Shown: positions 45,746 to 62,255, numbered from the stretch's first letter. The stretch: DNA of 64,000 nt from Gambelia wislizenii (GCA_030847615.1 JAUMIR010000001.1:265483187-265547186), one strand, 5' to 3'. Translations and numbers: made by a program. Notes: generated by a model not told the origin, from the letters alone.

Positions 45746-46784
45746 CCCTAGGTTAAATGGGAATTCTGGGTTTTTATGATCTAGAACTTCCTCACCAAAA
45801 GCAGGCACTTGTAAACCTGAGTTTTGTTGACTTTCTATGAGACTTACATACCCCTCTGGCTTTGCAGCATGAAGTTTAGGAAATGTGAAACTTAAGGGAG
45901 AATAAACTATCAAGAGCTGTTGAAAAGTCTTCCATTCAGGTTCTAGGGCTGTTTTGAACATGTGCCTGCTGCTGTGTATATGTGGTGAAGCCACAGCCAA
46001 TCCTGAACATATGTTCAAGGAAGCTGTGTTCTTCGTGTGGTAACATATATGCGTGTGTGTTGTTTTACAATTGTCCATAAAGAACACAATTTGTGGAGTA
46101 TTCCCCAACACTTTGGGAACAGATTTTGAGGAACTTTATGAGGGGACACAGGGGAAAGGGGTAATTGTCCTTTTCTTGTTCCAATGGGAGAAGCCATTCC
46201 ATTGGTGGTATGGGCTGAAAAAATGGATGTCCTAAATTACTGTAATGATCTTACATCTGAACATAGTTGCTCCTTTTATGCACTAAGGACAATGCAACTT
46301 CACTACTGCTAGTGCAACAGTGGGGTGACGTAAGTCACAAGTGTGGACAATAATATTTTCTCTTTTTACCCATTAATTTTGCAAACAGCTATTTGTAGTA
46401 TATAGGAGCAGTCTTACAAAGAACTGATGCTTAACAAATAGAGGTTAAAAAATGATCACATAACAAACATCTATACGGGGGGGGGGAAACGTAGTCCCCC
46501 CACAGCAATAGCATGTCGCAGCAGCTGCAACTTGTCTTACCATGGTGGTTTTGTCCCCAGCAGCCCCCATAAGCTTGACATCTCAAATGACAGCAGAAGG
46601 GAGAAGAGGTTGAGAGAGCCCTCCCCACTTCCTTGGCCCCCTGGGGGTGAGTGGTGGCATTGGGGGGGAGGGAACCAAGGAATGAAGAAGAGGAGGAGAG
46701 AGCCCTCCTCCCTTCTCCATTCCCCGCAGTGGTGGTGACCGCAGTGGTGGCCACAGGTGGGTGGGAATGATAGCCGCCTTCCTC

Positions 46785-46995
46785 AGGACTGGTTTAAGGA
46801 ATTTGGGGGGGCCCTGCAATGCTTTATTTTGGGGGGTCCATGTGTTTATCTCAAGTCAATGTAACTTAACCTAACCTAAACTATTGACAGTACAGGGTAT
46901 TCAGATTATTATTAATAATATTTTTGCAGGAGGAAGGTTACAAGGGGGACCCCCCGCACAATGACGGGGGCCCCTGTGGCTGCAGGTCTGCAGGG
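46785..46995 (-). mobile_element. hAT-like MITE (reverse copy of 3605-3857)
   Basis: Shares TAACTTAACCTAACCTAAAC, TTATTATTAATAATATTTTT and GCACAATGACGGGGGCCCCT with the reverse of the first copy, with ends GGACTGGTTTAAGG and AAACCGGCCCTGA. The preceding 46470-46780 is G-rich unassigned sequence. Confidence 0.55.
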
Positions 46996-47544
46996 CCTCT
47001 AAACCGGCCCTGACCTTCCTCCCTCCCCCATCCCCTTCACTGGGGGGTGGAATGGCAGCTATGGGTGCTTGCCTTGTTATCCAGCTCCGTCCCCTGTGCT
47101 TGTCTGGCCAATCAGATTTATACTTCCTCTTGTTTGGGCAAGCAAAGCAAATCAACTCGCTTGTCCTAATGAGCAGAAATGTACACCCCCTCATTGTTTT
47201 TAAAAAGAAACAGGAAAAGCCGCAAAGCCTTTTCTGGTGAGGTTTTTTGGTCTTTTTTGCCCCCCACTCCTTCACAATAGGGAAAAATCACATGGAATGC
47301 CATTAGGACAGGTAGGTAGGCGTCTCCTTGCATTCCGTGAGGAGTTTTTTCACCATTTGGACAATCCCAAGGAAATGCCTAGGCTAGACCAAGTCAAGTA
47401 TCCATCTACTTTAGTGTTCTGCCTCTAACTCTGGCTACCTAAACACCTTTGGGAGGCCCCAGGATACAGCAAGATGGAGAAAGCCACCCTCTGTTCCTTT
47501 GCCCCCCAAATTTGGCTACATCCCTCTCAATAGGAGCCCATCTA

Positions 47545-47760
47545 GTGCAGTGTTTTGAGTATTGTACTAGGACTCTGGGAGTCCAGGGTTCAAATGTCTG
47601 CTCAGCTGCAGAAACCTACTAGGTGTCCTTGAACAAGTCACACTCTCTCAGCCTTCAAGGAAGGCAATGGCAAACCTTTGAACAGTATTGTCAAGAAAAC
47701 CCTAAGAGAGGCCAGCCGTAAGTTGAAGTTGACTTGAAGGCATATAACAACAACAATAAA
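47545..47760 (+). repeat. tRNA-derived SINE
   Basis: Sense orientation: head GTGTTTTGAGTATTG...GGGAGTCCAGGGTTCAAATG (B box), then AAGTCACACTCTCTCAGCCT, and tail GACTTGAAGGCATATAACAA with a CAA run. Confidence 0.8.
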
Positions 47761-48510
47761 TGTCTCTTGATAGAGAGAACACATATAGCTGGTGTGCCTA
47801 ATCCCCAGTGATCCTACATGAATTTGTCTAACCCTTAAAAAAAATCCTACTAAAACAAGCACTACCACCACCTCTTGTGATTATGCACTTCATAGGTTAA
47901 CTATGTGGCTGAGTGAAACGAAGCTCTCTTTTGTCAGTCCTCAACCAACTTGTCAAGATATGAGCTTCACTGAACCACCAAATGAAAAAGACTTGTGCTG
48001 CATAAAGAGATGTCAGCAAAATTGGTAGGCTTAAGACTGGGGTTCATAAATGGTCACCTTGAAAGGCAAGAGATGCATTGCAATCCTCCAAATTCTCTCT
48101 AGGCTCAGATTCAAATCTAAACCGGAGAAGAGTTTCCATCTTACACCTACCTCCACCTTCTCTTCAACCCCTAATGTCCTCAAATTATAGATTTTTTATA
48201 GTTGGGAGCAGTTCAACTGGGGCTTTTGTTAGAATGCATAGCTATCATTTGACAACCATGGAAGGCTTTCAAAAGATCTCTGACTCTCAAATCGTAGTAT
48301 GCATGCATGTGAGAGAGTAAAGTCTGAAAGATACTGGCTTGGAAATTATTATTCTGCACTTTTGAGAATTACTATTGAGCCAATCCAATGTGAGTTCTGG
48401 GCTCAGATGATCTATGCAAAAACTCTTGACTGTATAAGGTTTATAGAAAAACTCATATTATCTTTTGTCACTGCTATCGATTTACCCAGTGATTGGGAAA
48501 ATATGTATAT
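47761..48510. other. MFSD6 intron, nothing recognised
   Basis: Ordinary AT-rich sequence; short chance open frames only. Confidence 0.35.
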
Positions 48511-48514
48511 TTTT

Positions 48515-48815
48515 TTAATTACAACTCCCAGAGTTCCCCTGCCAGGACCACCAGTGGCCAAATTGGCAGGGGGATTCTTGGAGTTGTAGTTCAAAGATAA
48601 TTTTTCCAGCTCTGGGTTTAAAATGCTAATATTTAATGTTTATATGGAAAAGGGGGACAACAAGTAGTAATAATTTAAGGCAGAGGTGATAATTGTACAG
48701 GCATTAAGATGTTATTGGACTGCAGCTCCCAGCAGTCCTCACCATTGGCTGTTCTGGACAAGGGTGCTTAGAGCTGCAGGGCCAACAATCCCTAGAGGGC
48801 TGCTCTTTGGCCATC
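48515..48815. repeat. Two short inverted-repeat MITEs
   Basis: At 48520-48592 ACAACTCCCAGAGTTCCCCT pairs with GGGGGATTCTTGGAGTTGT. At 48690-48815 GGACTGCAGCTCCCAGCAGT and AGAGCTGCAGGGCCAACAAT belong to the CCATTGGCTGTTCTGG family. Confidence 0.55.
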
Positions 48816-48892
48816 CCAGTTTAAGGGGACTAGATCTTATTTTTTACAATCCTAAGTTTTCAGAGGGCAGGTGAGCACTGACTTCCCTCCTA

Positions 48893-49615
<723 letters not shown>

Positions 49616-49734
49616 TAACAGTAAGTAGAATGAACAAGTGTTCATTTTAACAAAACTTTGTGCCTAAGAACTGAAGTACAGATACTTTTCTCAAACAGCC
49701 CCATCCTAAGGTCTCTTGTGAATGGTAGGAGAAA

Positions 49735-49950
49735 GCTTGTGTGGTGTAGCAATGAGAGTTGTGCTGAGATTTTGAAGACCCTGGCTCAAGTTCCCAATGA
49801 GCCACCAAAGTTACTAGATGACTCTCTCCACTCATGCATACTCTCTCCCAGCCTGGCTCACCTCACAAGGTTGTTGTGAGGATAAAATGGGGAGGAAGAG
49901 AGCCACGTATGCCACCTTGAGCTCACAGGAAGAAAGGCAGGCTATAAATG
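49735..49950 (+). repeat. tRNA-derived SINE with GTTGTTGTGAGGATAAAATG tail
   Basis: Sense: GTGTGGTGTAGCAATGAGAG head, CTGGCTCAAGTTCCCAATGA degenerate B box, then CACAAGGTTGTTGTGAGGAT and GCCACCTTGAGCTCACAGGA. The tail differs from the CAA-tailed family, so this is a second SINE family. Confidence 0.65.
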
Positions 49951-50074
49951 TAACTAACCCCCCCCTCAATATTATCACCTTTAGATGCCATAAGCAAGCC
50001 CTGCCACCAGTTCAAGGGACTCAGCAGCACATTCCAATTACTGCTGTGGTCTATTGAGGGAAAGCCCTCATATG

Positions 50075-50405
50075 CAGGGCTGGGGAACTTTTAGCCCTCC
50101 AGGTATTTTAGACCTGTGCTTTTCAGGCCTCCTAACGTTCAGGAGTGGCAATTTTGTCTCCTAATGCGCCAGGAACTGGTACCATATTTGTAACCATTGA
50201 CTGCAATTGTTTGTTTCTTTCCTAGAAACTTGTTCTGGGACAGTATCTGATGGCTCACAGACTGGAACCAGTCCACAGACCACCACTTTGAGTAGCACTG
50301 TTTTAGACCACAACTCCCATCAGCTCTATCCAGCATGGACAGTAATAAGGGATTGTGGGAAATGTAATCCAAAAACCAGAGGGCCCAAAGTTCCTCACCC
50401 TTTCC
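50075..50405. mobile_element. hAT-like MITE containing a second hAT-like MITE
   Basis: The outer ends GCAGGGCTGGGGAACTTTTA and CCCAAAGTTCCTCACCCTTT are inverted. The inner piece (about 50115-50310), with ACTGGAACCAGTCCACAGAC and CACCACTTTGAGTAGCACTG, resembles another hAT family; a related piece is at 31360-31490. Confidence 0.55.
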
Positions 50406-50409
50406 CTAT

Positions 50410-52127
50410 GCCTTTTCTGGTTGGAAATGCCAGTAGTGCTTTACACCTGACCTAAAAGAAAACAGAGGCAAGCTCATCTCTGTAATTTGAGCAGCCAGGT
50501 AGAACAAGAGGTGGTTTCAGGGAGGGAAAGAAAGAGCAGGGGAGAGGCAGAGAGCACACTATTCCAGCTTTCGTTCATTACCTCATTGCCAATTCTGCAG
50601 CCCAGTTTTCTTCCAAAAGGAAGCTCTCTAACAACAAACAAAGTCAATAGCCAAACAACATCCAGTCCTGCTTTTCTATCAATGGATAGAAAAAACAGAG
50701 AAAACTAAACAGTACACCAAAGGTATGACAAGTTAAAAAAAAAAAGTCCAATGGTTTACCACTCCATGCACTTCATTTGAGAGTGTGTGTTTGTGGGGGA
50801 GGGAGGGAGGGATCTTCTCTTTCTACAACTCACTTTGTCAGAAATCTATTTGTGTTTTAAAGTATCTTTGAATTATACATTAGACAAATTCAATTATGGG
50901 GCAACATTTATTTTTAGCAAGCTCTTTGATTCCTGCGGCCCTTTAACATCAAAGGATGCTGCAGATCCAAGAGGCCAATTTTTTTCCCCCATCCTTGGAT
51001 CGGTTTATCTCACAGGCAGAGAATAAATTATTATTGCTATTAAACATGTCATATTTTGACAAACTCCCTGGCTGCCCAGCTTGCAAGGCCCTGCTTCAAA
51101 AAATAAAGCAACATCAGCAAAACAATCAAGAATAAGACCAATCCTAAAATACTGATGTTATCACTTGGACCAAGTGAACAGGGGTAGCAGGAGCAACATG
51201 GAAATGACTCCTAAAATGGTTATCAGTACTAGAATCGGCTGCCTGGAATACGGAGTGAACACAAAAACCGCTACAAAGTGCACATCTGCAAATCGATTCA
51301 CTGTTTATATGAAATACAAAAATAGGCCAGGAAGTTAACATTACACAGTTCTAGGTAACTAAACAGTGATATGCTAAAAGGTTTACACAAAAATCTTCAG
51401 TGTACTGGATACAGAAATGGCAAATTACAAATACTTAAATACAAGAAGCTATAATTAGAATTACAAGTAGCTTATAAATATATGTTTTGGGTAACTGCTC
51501 ATGGCTCTTGTTACTGTTATTCTTTCTGTGTAATCATTTTCAATGTTGCCCATTTAAAAAGGAGGTTGTCATTAATAAATGGTTTCCTCTATAGCTCTCT
51601 TTCAAAAGTCTTCTTCAGAGTGAATAGAACTTCTTAATTGAATCCCATTATTGCCTCTTATAACTCACGCACCTTGAATACAGTAATCATAAACTGAAGA
51701 TGTTCCTGCTATATTACATTTCTCCAAACAAAAGCACTGTTAAGCTTCTCCAAATGAAGAAACTACTTGATGCCTAACAGCTAGCTCTGTTCCAGAGACA
51801 TCAGATAATGGCAGGAATGATGCTGGTGTTTTACGCATGCATAAATTCTTCTACAAAAGTGGCTGGACATTTTTGCCTGATGTGAAATGTCTTTATTCAG
51901 TTTATATAAATAAACAAAATTCATCTGGTGCCATTACACATGCATATGCACATTGGTTTGGGCACTGAGTTGTGCACTCAGCACAGGGATTGTGTAGCAC
52001 AACCAGTGGGTGACCTCCCATGTGGAGATTCATATTACACTATCCCTAGGTAGGATCTTAGCCAGCATGGGCTATGTTTTAAGGATTTAAACCATGAGGA
52101 TTACTAGCTCCCTGCATAAATGGAACT
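50410..52127. other. MFSD6 intron, mostly unclassified
   Basis: AT-rich sequence with a retroelement-like block near 51880-52100. No exon was found. Confidence 0.35.
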
Positions 52128-52530
52128 ACAGTCAGCCCTCCATATTTGTGGGTTTAACTTTTGCGGATTTGATTATTTGTGGATTATTTGTTGCCGCCTC
52201 TGCTGCTGCCCTGTGTCATTTTTAATAGGGACTGCAAGCCTCACAAGACTTAGAGAGATTGCAAACATGCAGTGAGGCTTGTAAGTCCCTAATGAAAATG
52301 GCACAGGGCAACAGTGGAGGTGGTGGCAAGCCCCACCAGCTTCCCACTTCTGCCTTGTGAAGGAATCCTGCTGTCTTGAAGGCATTCGCAGTGGGCTGAA
52401 TCTGTGGATTGTACTTTTTGTGTGTGTCAAATATGGTTGGGGGAGTTAGAGATATTTTCTGTTTTCCCACTTTTGCGGGGGTCTTGTACCCCTAACTCCA
52501 GCAAATGAGGAGGGCCAACTGTATTGTCAT
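52128..52530. mobile_element. Tigger-like MITE
   Basis: Ends CAGTCAGCCCTCCATATTTG and GCAAATGAGGAGGGCCAACT with GTA are inverted. The interior has TTGCGGATTTGATTATTTG and a palindromic middle (CCTCACAAG / CTTGTAAG). Confidence 0.65.
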
Positions 52531-52587
52531 TAAGCGATAATTGTGACCCCCCCACACTACAGCATCCACAGATGATGCAAAGCCACT

Positions 52588-52832
52588 GCCTGTGTGTGTG
52601 CGTGCGTGTCTTCAAGTTGCCTGTTGACTTATGGCAACCTCATGAATTTCGTAGGGTTTTCTTAGGCAAGGAATACTCCGAAGTAGTTTTGCCAGTTCCA
52701 TCCTCTGAAATATAGCCTACAGCATCTGGTATTCATTGGTGGTTCCCCATCCAAGCACTAACCAGGGCTGACCCTGCTTAGCTTCTAAGATCAGACAGAA
52801 TCTGGTGCTTTTAGAGTATTTAGGTCTATGAC
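52588..52832 (-). repeat. 5S rRNA-derived SINE
   Basis: On the reverse strand a nearly whole 5S rRNA-like part (52714-52832) is followed by a SINE tail. In plus-strand reading the matches are CCCATCCAAGCACTAACCAG, CCCTGCTTAGCTTCTAAGAT and TAGCCTACAGCATCTGGTAT, the reverse complements of 5S box C and flanks. The tail GTCTTCAAGTTGCCTGTTGA lies at the (TG)n end and reappears at 63975-64000. Confidence 0.85.
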
Positions 52833-52995
52833 TGAACAAAAATCCAACTTCTAATTCTCTTCATCCATACACACTAAAACAGAAAAACAGGCTCCCTTCC
52901 AAAATCTTTCAGCTCTGAAATACTGCAAATGAAGATCTTCCCAGACACCGTAACCCATGTGTGATGCACAGAAACCACAAAGAAGCAGCTTTCTA

Positions 52996-54369
<1,374 letters not shown>

Positions 54370-54575
54370 TTGTTATGTCTTCAAGTCAATTCCTTTTATG
54401 GGGACCCTATGTTATGGTTTTCTTGGCAAGATTTGTTCAGAAGGGGGTTGCCATTGCCTTCCTCTGAGGCTGAGAGTGTGCGACTCTCAGTGGGTTTCCA
54501 TGGCCAAGTGGGGATTTGAACCTTGGTCTCCCAGTCTCCTAGTCCAACATCCAAACCACTGTAGCATACTGCATG
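54370..54575 (-). repeat. tRNA-derived SINE
   Basis: Reverse copy: plus strand TTGTTGTTATGTCTTCAAGT tail, GGTTTTCTTGGCAAGATTTG body and GGGGATTTGAACCTTGGTCT (B box in reverse). Confidence 0.8.
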
Positions 54576-54598
54576 CATATCATAACAGAAAAAGATCA

Positions 54599-56530
<1,932 letters not shown>

Positions 56531-56534
56531 TATG

Positions 56535-56730
56535 TGTGCAGCAAGACAGCATGCTGTAGCGGTTTGAGTGTTGGACTACAACTCTGGAGACCAGGGTTTG
56601 GATCTCCGCTTGACCATGAAAACCCACTAGGTGACCTTGGGCAAGACCTTGGGCTCAGAAAACCCCATAACAGGTTAGCCTTAGAGTTTCCATAAGTTGA
56701 ACATGACTTGAAGGCCCACAACAACAAAGT
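56535..56730 (+). repeat. tRNA-derived SINE
   Basis: Sense: CATGCTGTAGCGGTTTGAGT head, GAGACCAGGGTTTGGATCTC (B box, one change), GTGACCTTGGGCAAG, and GACTTGAAGGCCCACAACAA tail. Confidence 0.8.
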
Positions 56731-56974
56731 ATGTGTGTAAAGTGCTGTGCTGTATTTTTTCATCTTTATTGGAAATTATATTTTAAATATGTTTTAGGTG
56801 TTTTTAACTGTTTTTAATCATTTTTAAAATAATATTGTTTATTTCTTAACTTTTTAAAATTAATGTTTAGCTTGATCTGCCTTGAATCTTATCTTGGGGG
56901 AAAGGTGAGATAGAAATTCAATAAATAAAATAAAAGTCTGTGTCTGGACATATGTGTGTAACAAAAGGAGAGAG

Positions 56975-58900
56975 AAAGGAACGTTGGTCTTACCTGTGAT
57001 ACGTTCTTTTCCAGGGGTGAGGCGAAGAGCATCCGATAGACATTGGGGGGTAAGCTCCTCCCACTAACTCCGAGTAGGCAGGCAAACAAAAGAGAGACCT
57101 TTGTACGGCCTCTTCCTGTGAGGTCACCTAGGAGGAGCGACCCCACAATAGCCAGTTTATAGAAAAGCTGTACCATGTATTCCTGAGACAAAATATACCT
57201 AAAATGAAACACTACCATAGATTAATGATACCTCGCCAGCGTCCCCGGGTGGGACGGATGCTCTTCGCCTCACCCCTGGAAAAGAACGTATCACAGGTAA
57301 GACCAACGTTCCTTTTCCCAGTGGGGGAGGCTTCAGAGCATCCGATAGACATTGGGATGTGCAAAAGCCCCCTGATGAGGGTGGGAGCTGGCGTAGAAAA
57401 CTCCTAAGATGGTTTAAAAGGTCTGTCAGAGGACCCTTCTGTTGAAGGCATCCTCTGCCAAAGGAAATCTGTCCATCCCATATCGCCTGATGCGAGTTGA
57501 TGACAAGCACCAGGAGGCCACCTTACACCTCTCTTCAAAGGAAGCATCCTTTTCCTATCTGCAGACACTGTTGTGATCCTGGCCAAGTATGTCAGGATTC
57601 CTAAGATATGGTTATCCAAGGCAGTCCGCAATGCAGGCTCTGATCCCTCAAACTAGAGTGGGCAGCAGAAGTATTTTTCGGCATAAAGGACCCACATAAA
57701 TGGAGGTGAACCCTGCTCCCATACTTAGACTGAGACAAACCTCCTGACGTATATGTGGATAACCCTATGGACGTTCAGGGTATGTCCTATACCCTCCAGT
57801 TCCCCTGTCGGCTGAGGTCAGACGAATTCCTGTGGCCCGTGGAATGAACCGTAGACCCTGGGTCTGGAATCTGGATGACAGCATCTGGTCTGAACTGAGA
57901 GAGATCCTCCCTTTTCCAATCGGTATCAGGATAAAAGGAGAGACCATTCAGAAGCAATGCTAAGGGACGACATCCCTAAGAGGGCCAAAAGGGGGGGGCA
58001 CCCATGCGGGTGTCCCAAGCCGGAAATGTACCATGACGGAAGACCGATGGGTCGGCAGAAGGCTGGGTCACTCAGACCCCTTAGAAAAAAACTGAGAAAG
58101 AACTGGGTTCCTCAGGCCCTTCAGTAGCCCTCGAAACCTTCCCTGGATGAGGCCCAAAAACAACAGTTGTCACCTATCTCTTAACGGTATTGGGGTGCAA
58201 GCCACCATCAAAATCAACCTGACGGAAGTTTGTCAGGGGGCCTTTACCTCCCTAGTTTAAAACACCTGTGAGGGAAAACCGCTCTAAATGTGAAATTCGT
58301 GGATTCTCTGAGTGGGCTCGCCTCTGGATGTAATGAAGGTGTCCACTCCACTAGGAGAATGCTCCCCGTGGACTCCAACACCGCACCTTAAAAACTCCAG
58401 GATTGGAAATCAAGCTAGGTTGGGTCCAGATGATGAACTGAGGGAGAAGGTCTGGTCTGGTTGAAAGGCGATTGAGTAATGCAATATGGTCCCAATCTGG
58501 GAGAAGCAAGTCCTCCTTGAGCCCGCCGGCGACAAGTATAAGGTCAATTTCCTCTGTCCAGGTTCAGTTCTGGATTCTGGAAACCATTGTGACAGGCGGG
58601 GGGAAATGGGTGTATGGTATTCCATGAGGGAGGCTCGTGTCAGGGGGAACCTCTCCCTCGTCCCCCTCCCTCAGGAACCTGTAGAAGACTGGGGAGGATT
58701 GCCTCTACTAGTGAGATGAAGAGGTCCCAGGTTGGCCTCCCCCATGCCTGCACAATGATTGCAAACCCTTCTGGGTTCAGGCTCCGCTCCCGATCGAGAT
58801 CAGGTCTGCTGAGACAATCCACCTTTGGCCAAGAGTCCCCTTGGCACTGCAGGAAAAAAGGTGTAATCCTACGTCCACCCCATGACACGACTCACTTTGG
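56975..58900 (-). mobile_element. DIRS-related element, reverse, degenerate
   Basis: The block AAAGGAACGTTGGTCTTACC then TGTGATACGTTCTTTTCCAG at 56975-57017 and its reverse at 57262-57320 are the same sequence as the internal complementary region of the large DIRS copy. The outer repeat (CTCCTCCCACTAACTCCGAG, GTAGGCAGGCAAACAAAAGA) follows the DIRS end pattern. The interior to about 58900 shows no clear polymerase or recombinase, and its far end was not located. Confidence 0.6.
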
Positions 58901-58904
58901 TCAA

Positions 58905-58950
58905 ATAATGCTGTTTCATATACCCTCTACAATTCTATGATTCTATGTTA
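58905..58950 (+). repeat. CR1 3' end
   Basis: CTACAATTCTATGATTCTAT is the CR1 terminal octamer repeat (ATTCTATG). Confidence 0.6.
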
Positions 58951-59699
58951 CTTCCAAGCTCTGGCTGAGACTGACAAGCCTTAGAGGCAAACATGCTGCA
59001 CTGCCTAGGTATGAATCTGGATGCTGTGTTAGCTGTATGAGTCCTCATCTGGATTTAGGCAGCACAGCAGTGTCATTCCAAAGATTCCACACTAGGGGAA
59101 GGGGGGAGGATGGGAACGGAGGACCTTCTGCCTGCGAAGAATATGCTCTCTGGCCCCCATCCTGCAAAGATCCTGAGTAATGTACTCTGAACAGCTCCTT
59201 CTCAAGGGCAGCTGCAAGTTTTATAGGTGGCATCATCTGGATTTTGTGTGAATTAAATTATGTTTCATTATCTGATTCCTTCTGCTTGAACAGAACATAT
59301 CAAGAAATAAAGGGAGGAATGAGAAAAGGAACTTGCTGGCTCTTAGACAGCAACTGATCTCATTCCAGGGTCAAAAGTACAGCATACCCCCCAACATTTC
59401 ACAGATGAAAACCAGGACGCATATGGCCAAGCAACATCAGAGTTTGGTCAAGTCTGCAGCAACTGAAGTAAGCTAATGAGGAAGGCGGGGCGGGGGGAGT
59501 GGGTAGGAGAGAAAGAAACTAGGACATTTTAAAAGCAGCTGAAAAAGTGGAACAACAGAGGATTAATCAGGACTGTCCCTGCCAAATTGGGACAGTTGGT
59601 GGGTATGAGTACAGAAAACTCTCACAGATTTTAAAAGGAGATGTGCTCCATGCCAGTATGTGGCCACACAAATAAGAGTTATTCAGCAAATTTGGATCC

Positions 59700-60110
59700 A
59701 TATGCTTATGGAAGGAAACTATAACTGTAACATTCGTAAAAACTGTATCTTATTATATCTAGGGCTGTCTGGCACACTGATACCACTTTAACAGCCATAG
59801 ACCACCCCTATGGAATTGTGGGATTTGTAGTCTGGTTGGCTGCCCCCATGGAACACAAAGACAGCCTCTGCCACAGGGAATTTAAGGAAGGAGCGCAGAT
59901 TAGTAGGAGCCCAGGGCTACTACAGAAAATGGTAGTCCTACATCAAGTTTCCTTTGAAACATCTAATGCAGGGGTGGGGATCATGCAGCACTCCAGACGT
60001 TGCTGGATTGCAACTTATGGTACATCATTTCTAACCAGTGGCAACATTGGTTAAGGATGCTGGGACTTACTGTCCAGCAACAACAGGAAGGCCACATGAT
60101 ACACACTCAT
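59700..60110. repeat. Partial MITEs of the two common families
   Basis: At 59765-59850 CACTTTAACAGCCATAGACC and GGGATTTGTAGTC belong to the 2225/19735 type. At 59965-60100 GGGGTGGGGATCATGCAGCA, TTGCTGGATTGCAACTTATG and ACTGTCCAGCAACAACAGGA belong to the other type. Both are degraded. Confidence 0.45.
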
Positions 60111-60590
60111 GATCTAGTGCAACCCACTCTGTATTTGGACATCTTTACACTGTGCGTGTCTCAATGCTGTTTCACATCACTGGCTGCCAAAGGGGAAATG
60201 CACAATGGACTTAGATCAGGATACAGGTTAAGCTCCACCAGATGTTACAGAGTGGGATAAGTTCTACATGGGATCAACATTTTCAGTAGCACTCCTGTTT
60301 ACAAAAAACATTTGGTTCTGGTCTCCCCATTTATGCTTTTAGACAAGACACAACTGATAAACCAAATGAACAATAGGATAAAAGTGAAGAGCTTTCCTGC
60401 AGCTACGTAAGAAATTAGACTTCTTTTACTGATGAGCTTTGTTTTGGTGCTCTATTACAAATGATACTGCTATATTATTTAGGCTACAGAGGTTCTCCAT
60501 CTGTCCAGTAGAAGTATCTTCTGTTTCCCTTCCTCTTATAAATGGCAAGGAAATAGGAAGCTATGAGGTATTTAAAGCTGGGGAAGGTTG

Positions 60591-60713
60591 TACATGGAAG
60601 TCAAGTTCTGGTTTGCAAAGTGGAAAGAGTTTACATGGACCACAAGCTCTGGTTTGCAGACTGCAAGTTTTTGTATGAAACTCAAGCTTTGGTTTGCAGG
60701 ACTGAAAGGCCTG
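60591..60713 (+). repeat. Three-unit 41-bp tandem repeat
   Basis: Units start at 60591, 60632 and 60673, each with a TACATGGA- or GTATGAAA-type start and CAAGNTCTGGTTTGCA near the middle. Units differ at about a quarter of positions. The spacing is not a multiple of three, so it is not a coding repeat. Confidence 0.65.
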
Positions 60714-62115
60714 CCTGACCCATTTTATGCCCTTAGCTCCATCCACAACTGGAATGCAGCCTGCAAGATTTTTCCCAAATTGGAATTTAGTCCAGGTCCA
60801 AATAAATTTCCCTTATTATCCCTTGTGCAGGTTTATGACCACATGCAGCCCTTCACTATGGTCAAACGAGGCATCCATTCTCTCCCTCTTTTGAGCCCTT
60901 TTCCTCTTATGCACAACACAGAGCTCTGTCTGCTGGTCTTAATCGTGAGTTATTATGCTTGTGTGACACTAATAATGGTAAATGCTCATCATGGTTTTCT
61001 TCTAATTGGACTAAAAATCAAATCCTGTTAAGAGCAAAAGCTGGTTAATGTAAATCCTGACATAAGGATTTATGGTATTGTTGTTAAGGATGGTGGTGAG
61101 AATGACACAGAGAATTTGCAGTGGAAGAGAGGGTCCGTGTACAACAGTCATAACCACTTCCTGAATCAAGATTGGAAATCATAGTGTTGTTAGTTTTTAT
61201 TTTTCTTTCTGACACAGTTTTATGTAATAAAAAGTGTGTGTGTGTGTTTCTTATCTTTTAAATAAAGATATTAAAAAAAACCCAAATAATGTGACTGCCC
61301 AGAATGATGTTGTACTGCAACTCCAAGCAGCCCTGGTCAGCATACCCCAGGAACAGGGATGCTAGGAGCTGCAGTACAACAAAACCCGGAGGCTCGTACA
61401 ATCCCCACTGCTTCCCTGAACTGTGAATAAAAGGCATCCAGTAAGCCTTTTCCGATGGCCATATAATGCTGCTACCCAAAGAAAGCAATGCTGCATTTAT
61501 ACAAAGATGAATCAAGCTGGCTATTGCTCTGGACTTCCAGCTGCTTTTCATTTGATTAACCTGTTCATGGCACTCTTAGCTAGTTGTCCTGAAATGTTAC
61601 TGAGACATTTGAACAAAAAATCATATAACTTTTTACTCAGGTACAACTGACTCTCAGCTATCATGAAAAAAACCCAAATTGCCAAACCCTACCCTTCCTC
61701 CTCTCCAATTCTCTCTTCCATACACGGAGTATTTAATCAGCTAAATAAGAAGTATCAGCTGAAATTCTTCAGTTTTTAGCCTCAAAAGACCCTGGAGGCA
61801 TTGATCTTACAATGCGGAAGGACTGCTATTCGTCAGCATTTTCCTGCATAGGCTTGCAAAATTAATACATAAATGCCAAATTGCATCTTGCTTCAGACAC
61901 CTGGTCTACTTCATATATTTATCCGATCTCTAGCACGACCTTGCAAACAAACCAATGAACAAACCCTTATTGGTACAGTTCTAGCTGCCACATTCTCATT
62001 TTTGTTTTGACTTCCTGTTCTCATATCAGCTGGAAAAAATATTATACAAAAATGCATTGTGTGCTGGTACAGCTTTTCAGTTCATCCACTGAAGCCACCT
62101 TTTGTTTGCAGCTCT
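60714..62115. other. MFSD6 intron, little recognised
   Basis: A (GT)n tract lies at 61232-61249 and a short inverted MITE at 61300-61385 (GTACTGCAACTCCAAGCAGC / GGAGCTGCAGTACAAC). No exon was seen. Confidence 0.4.
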
Positions 62116-62119
62116 AGAC

Positions 62120-62255
62120 ACTAGGAGTGGGAACTGTGTTGCCCTTGAGATGACATTGGACTGCATTCCCAGCAATCCTCATCATTGGCTATGCTGGCTA
62201 GGGCCAATGGGAGGTACAGTGCAACAACATCTGGAGAGCTACACAATTCCCATCC
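62120..62255. repeat. Short MITE, CCATTGGC family
   Basis: GACTGCATTCCCAGCAATCC, TCATTGGCTATGCTGGCTAG and CAACAACATCTGGAGAGCTA show the family plan. Confidence 0.55.

Noticed and set aside
52714..52832. Functional 5S rRNA gene
   Set aside because: The match has many changes and is joined to a SINE tail, so it is a SINE head and not an active gene.
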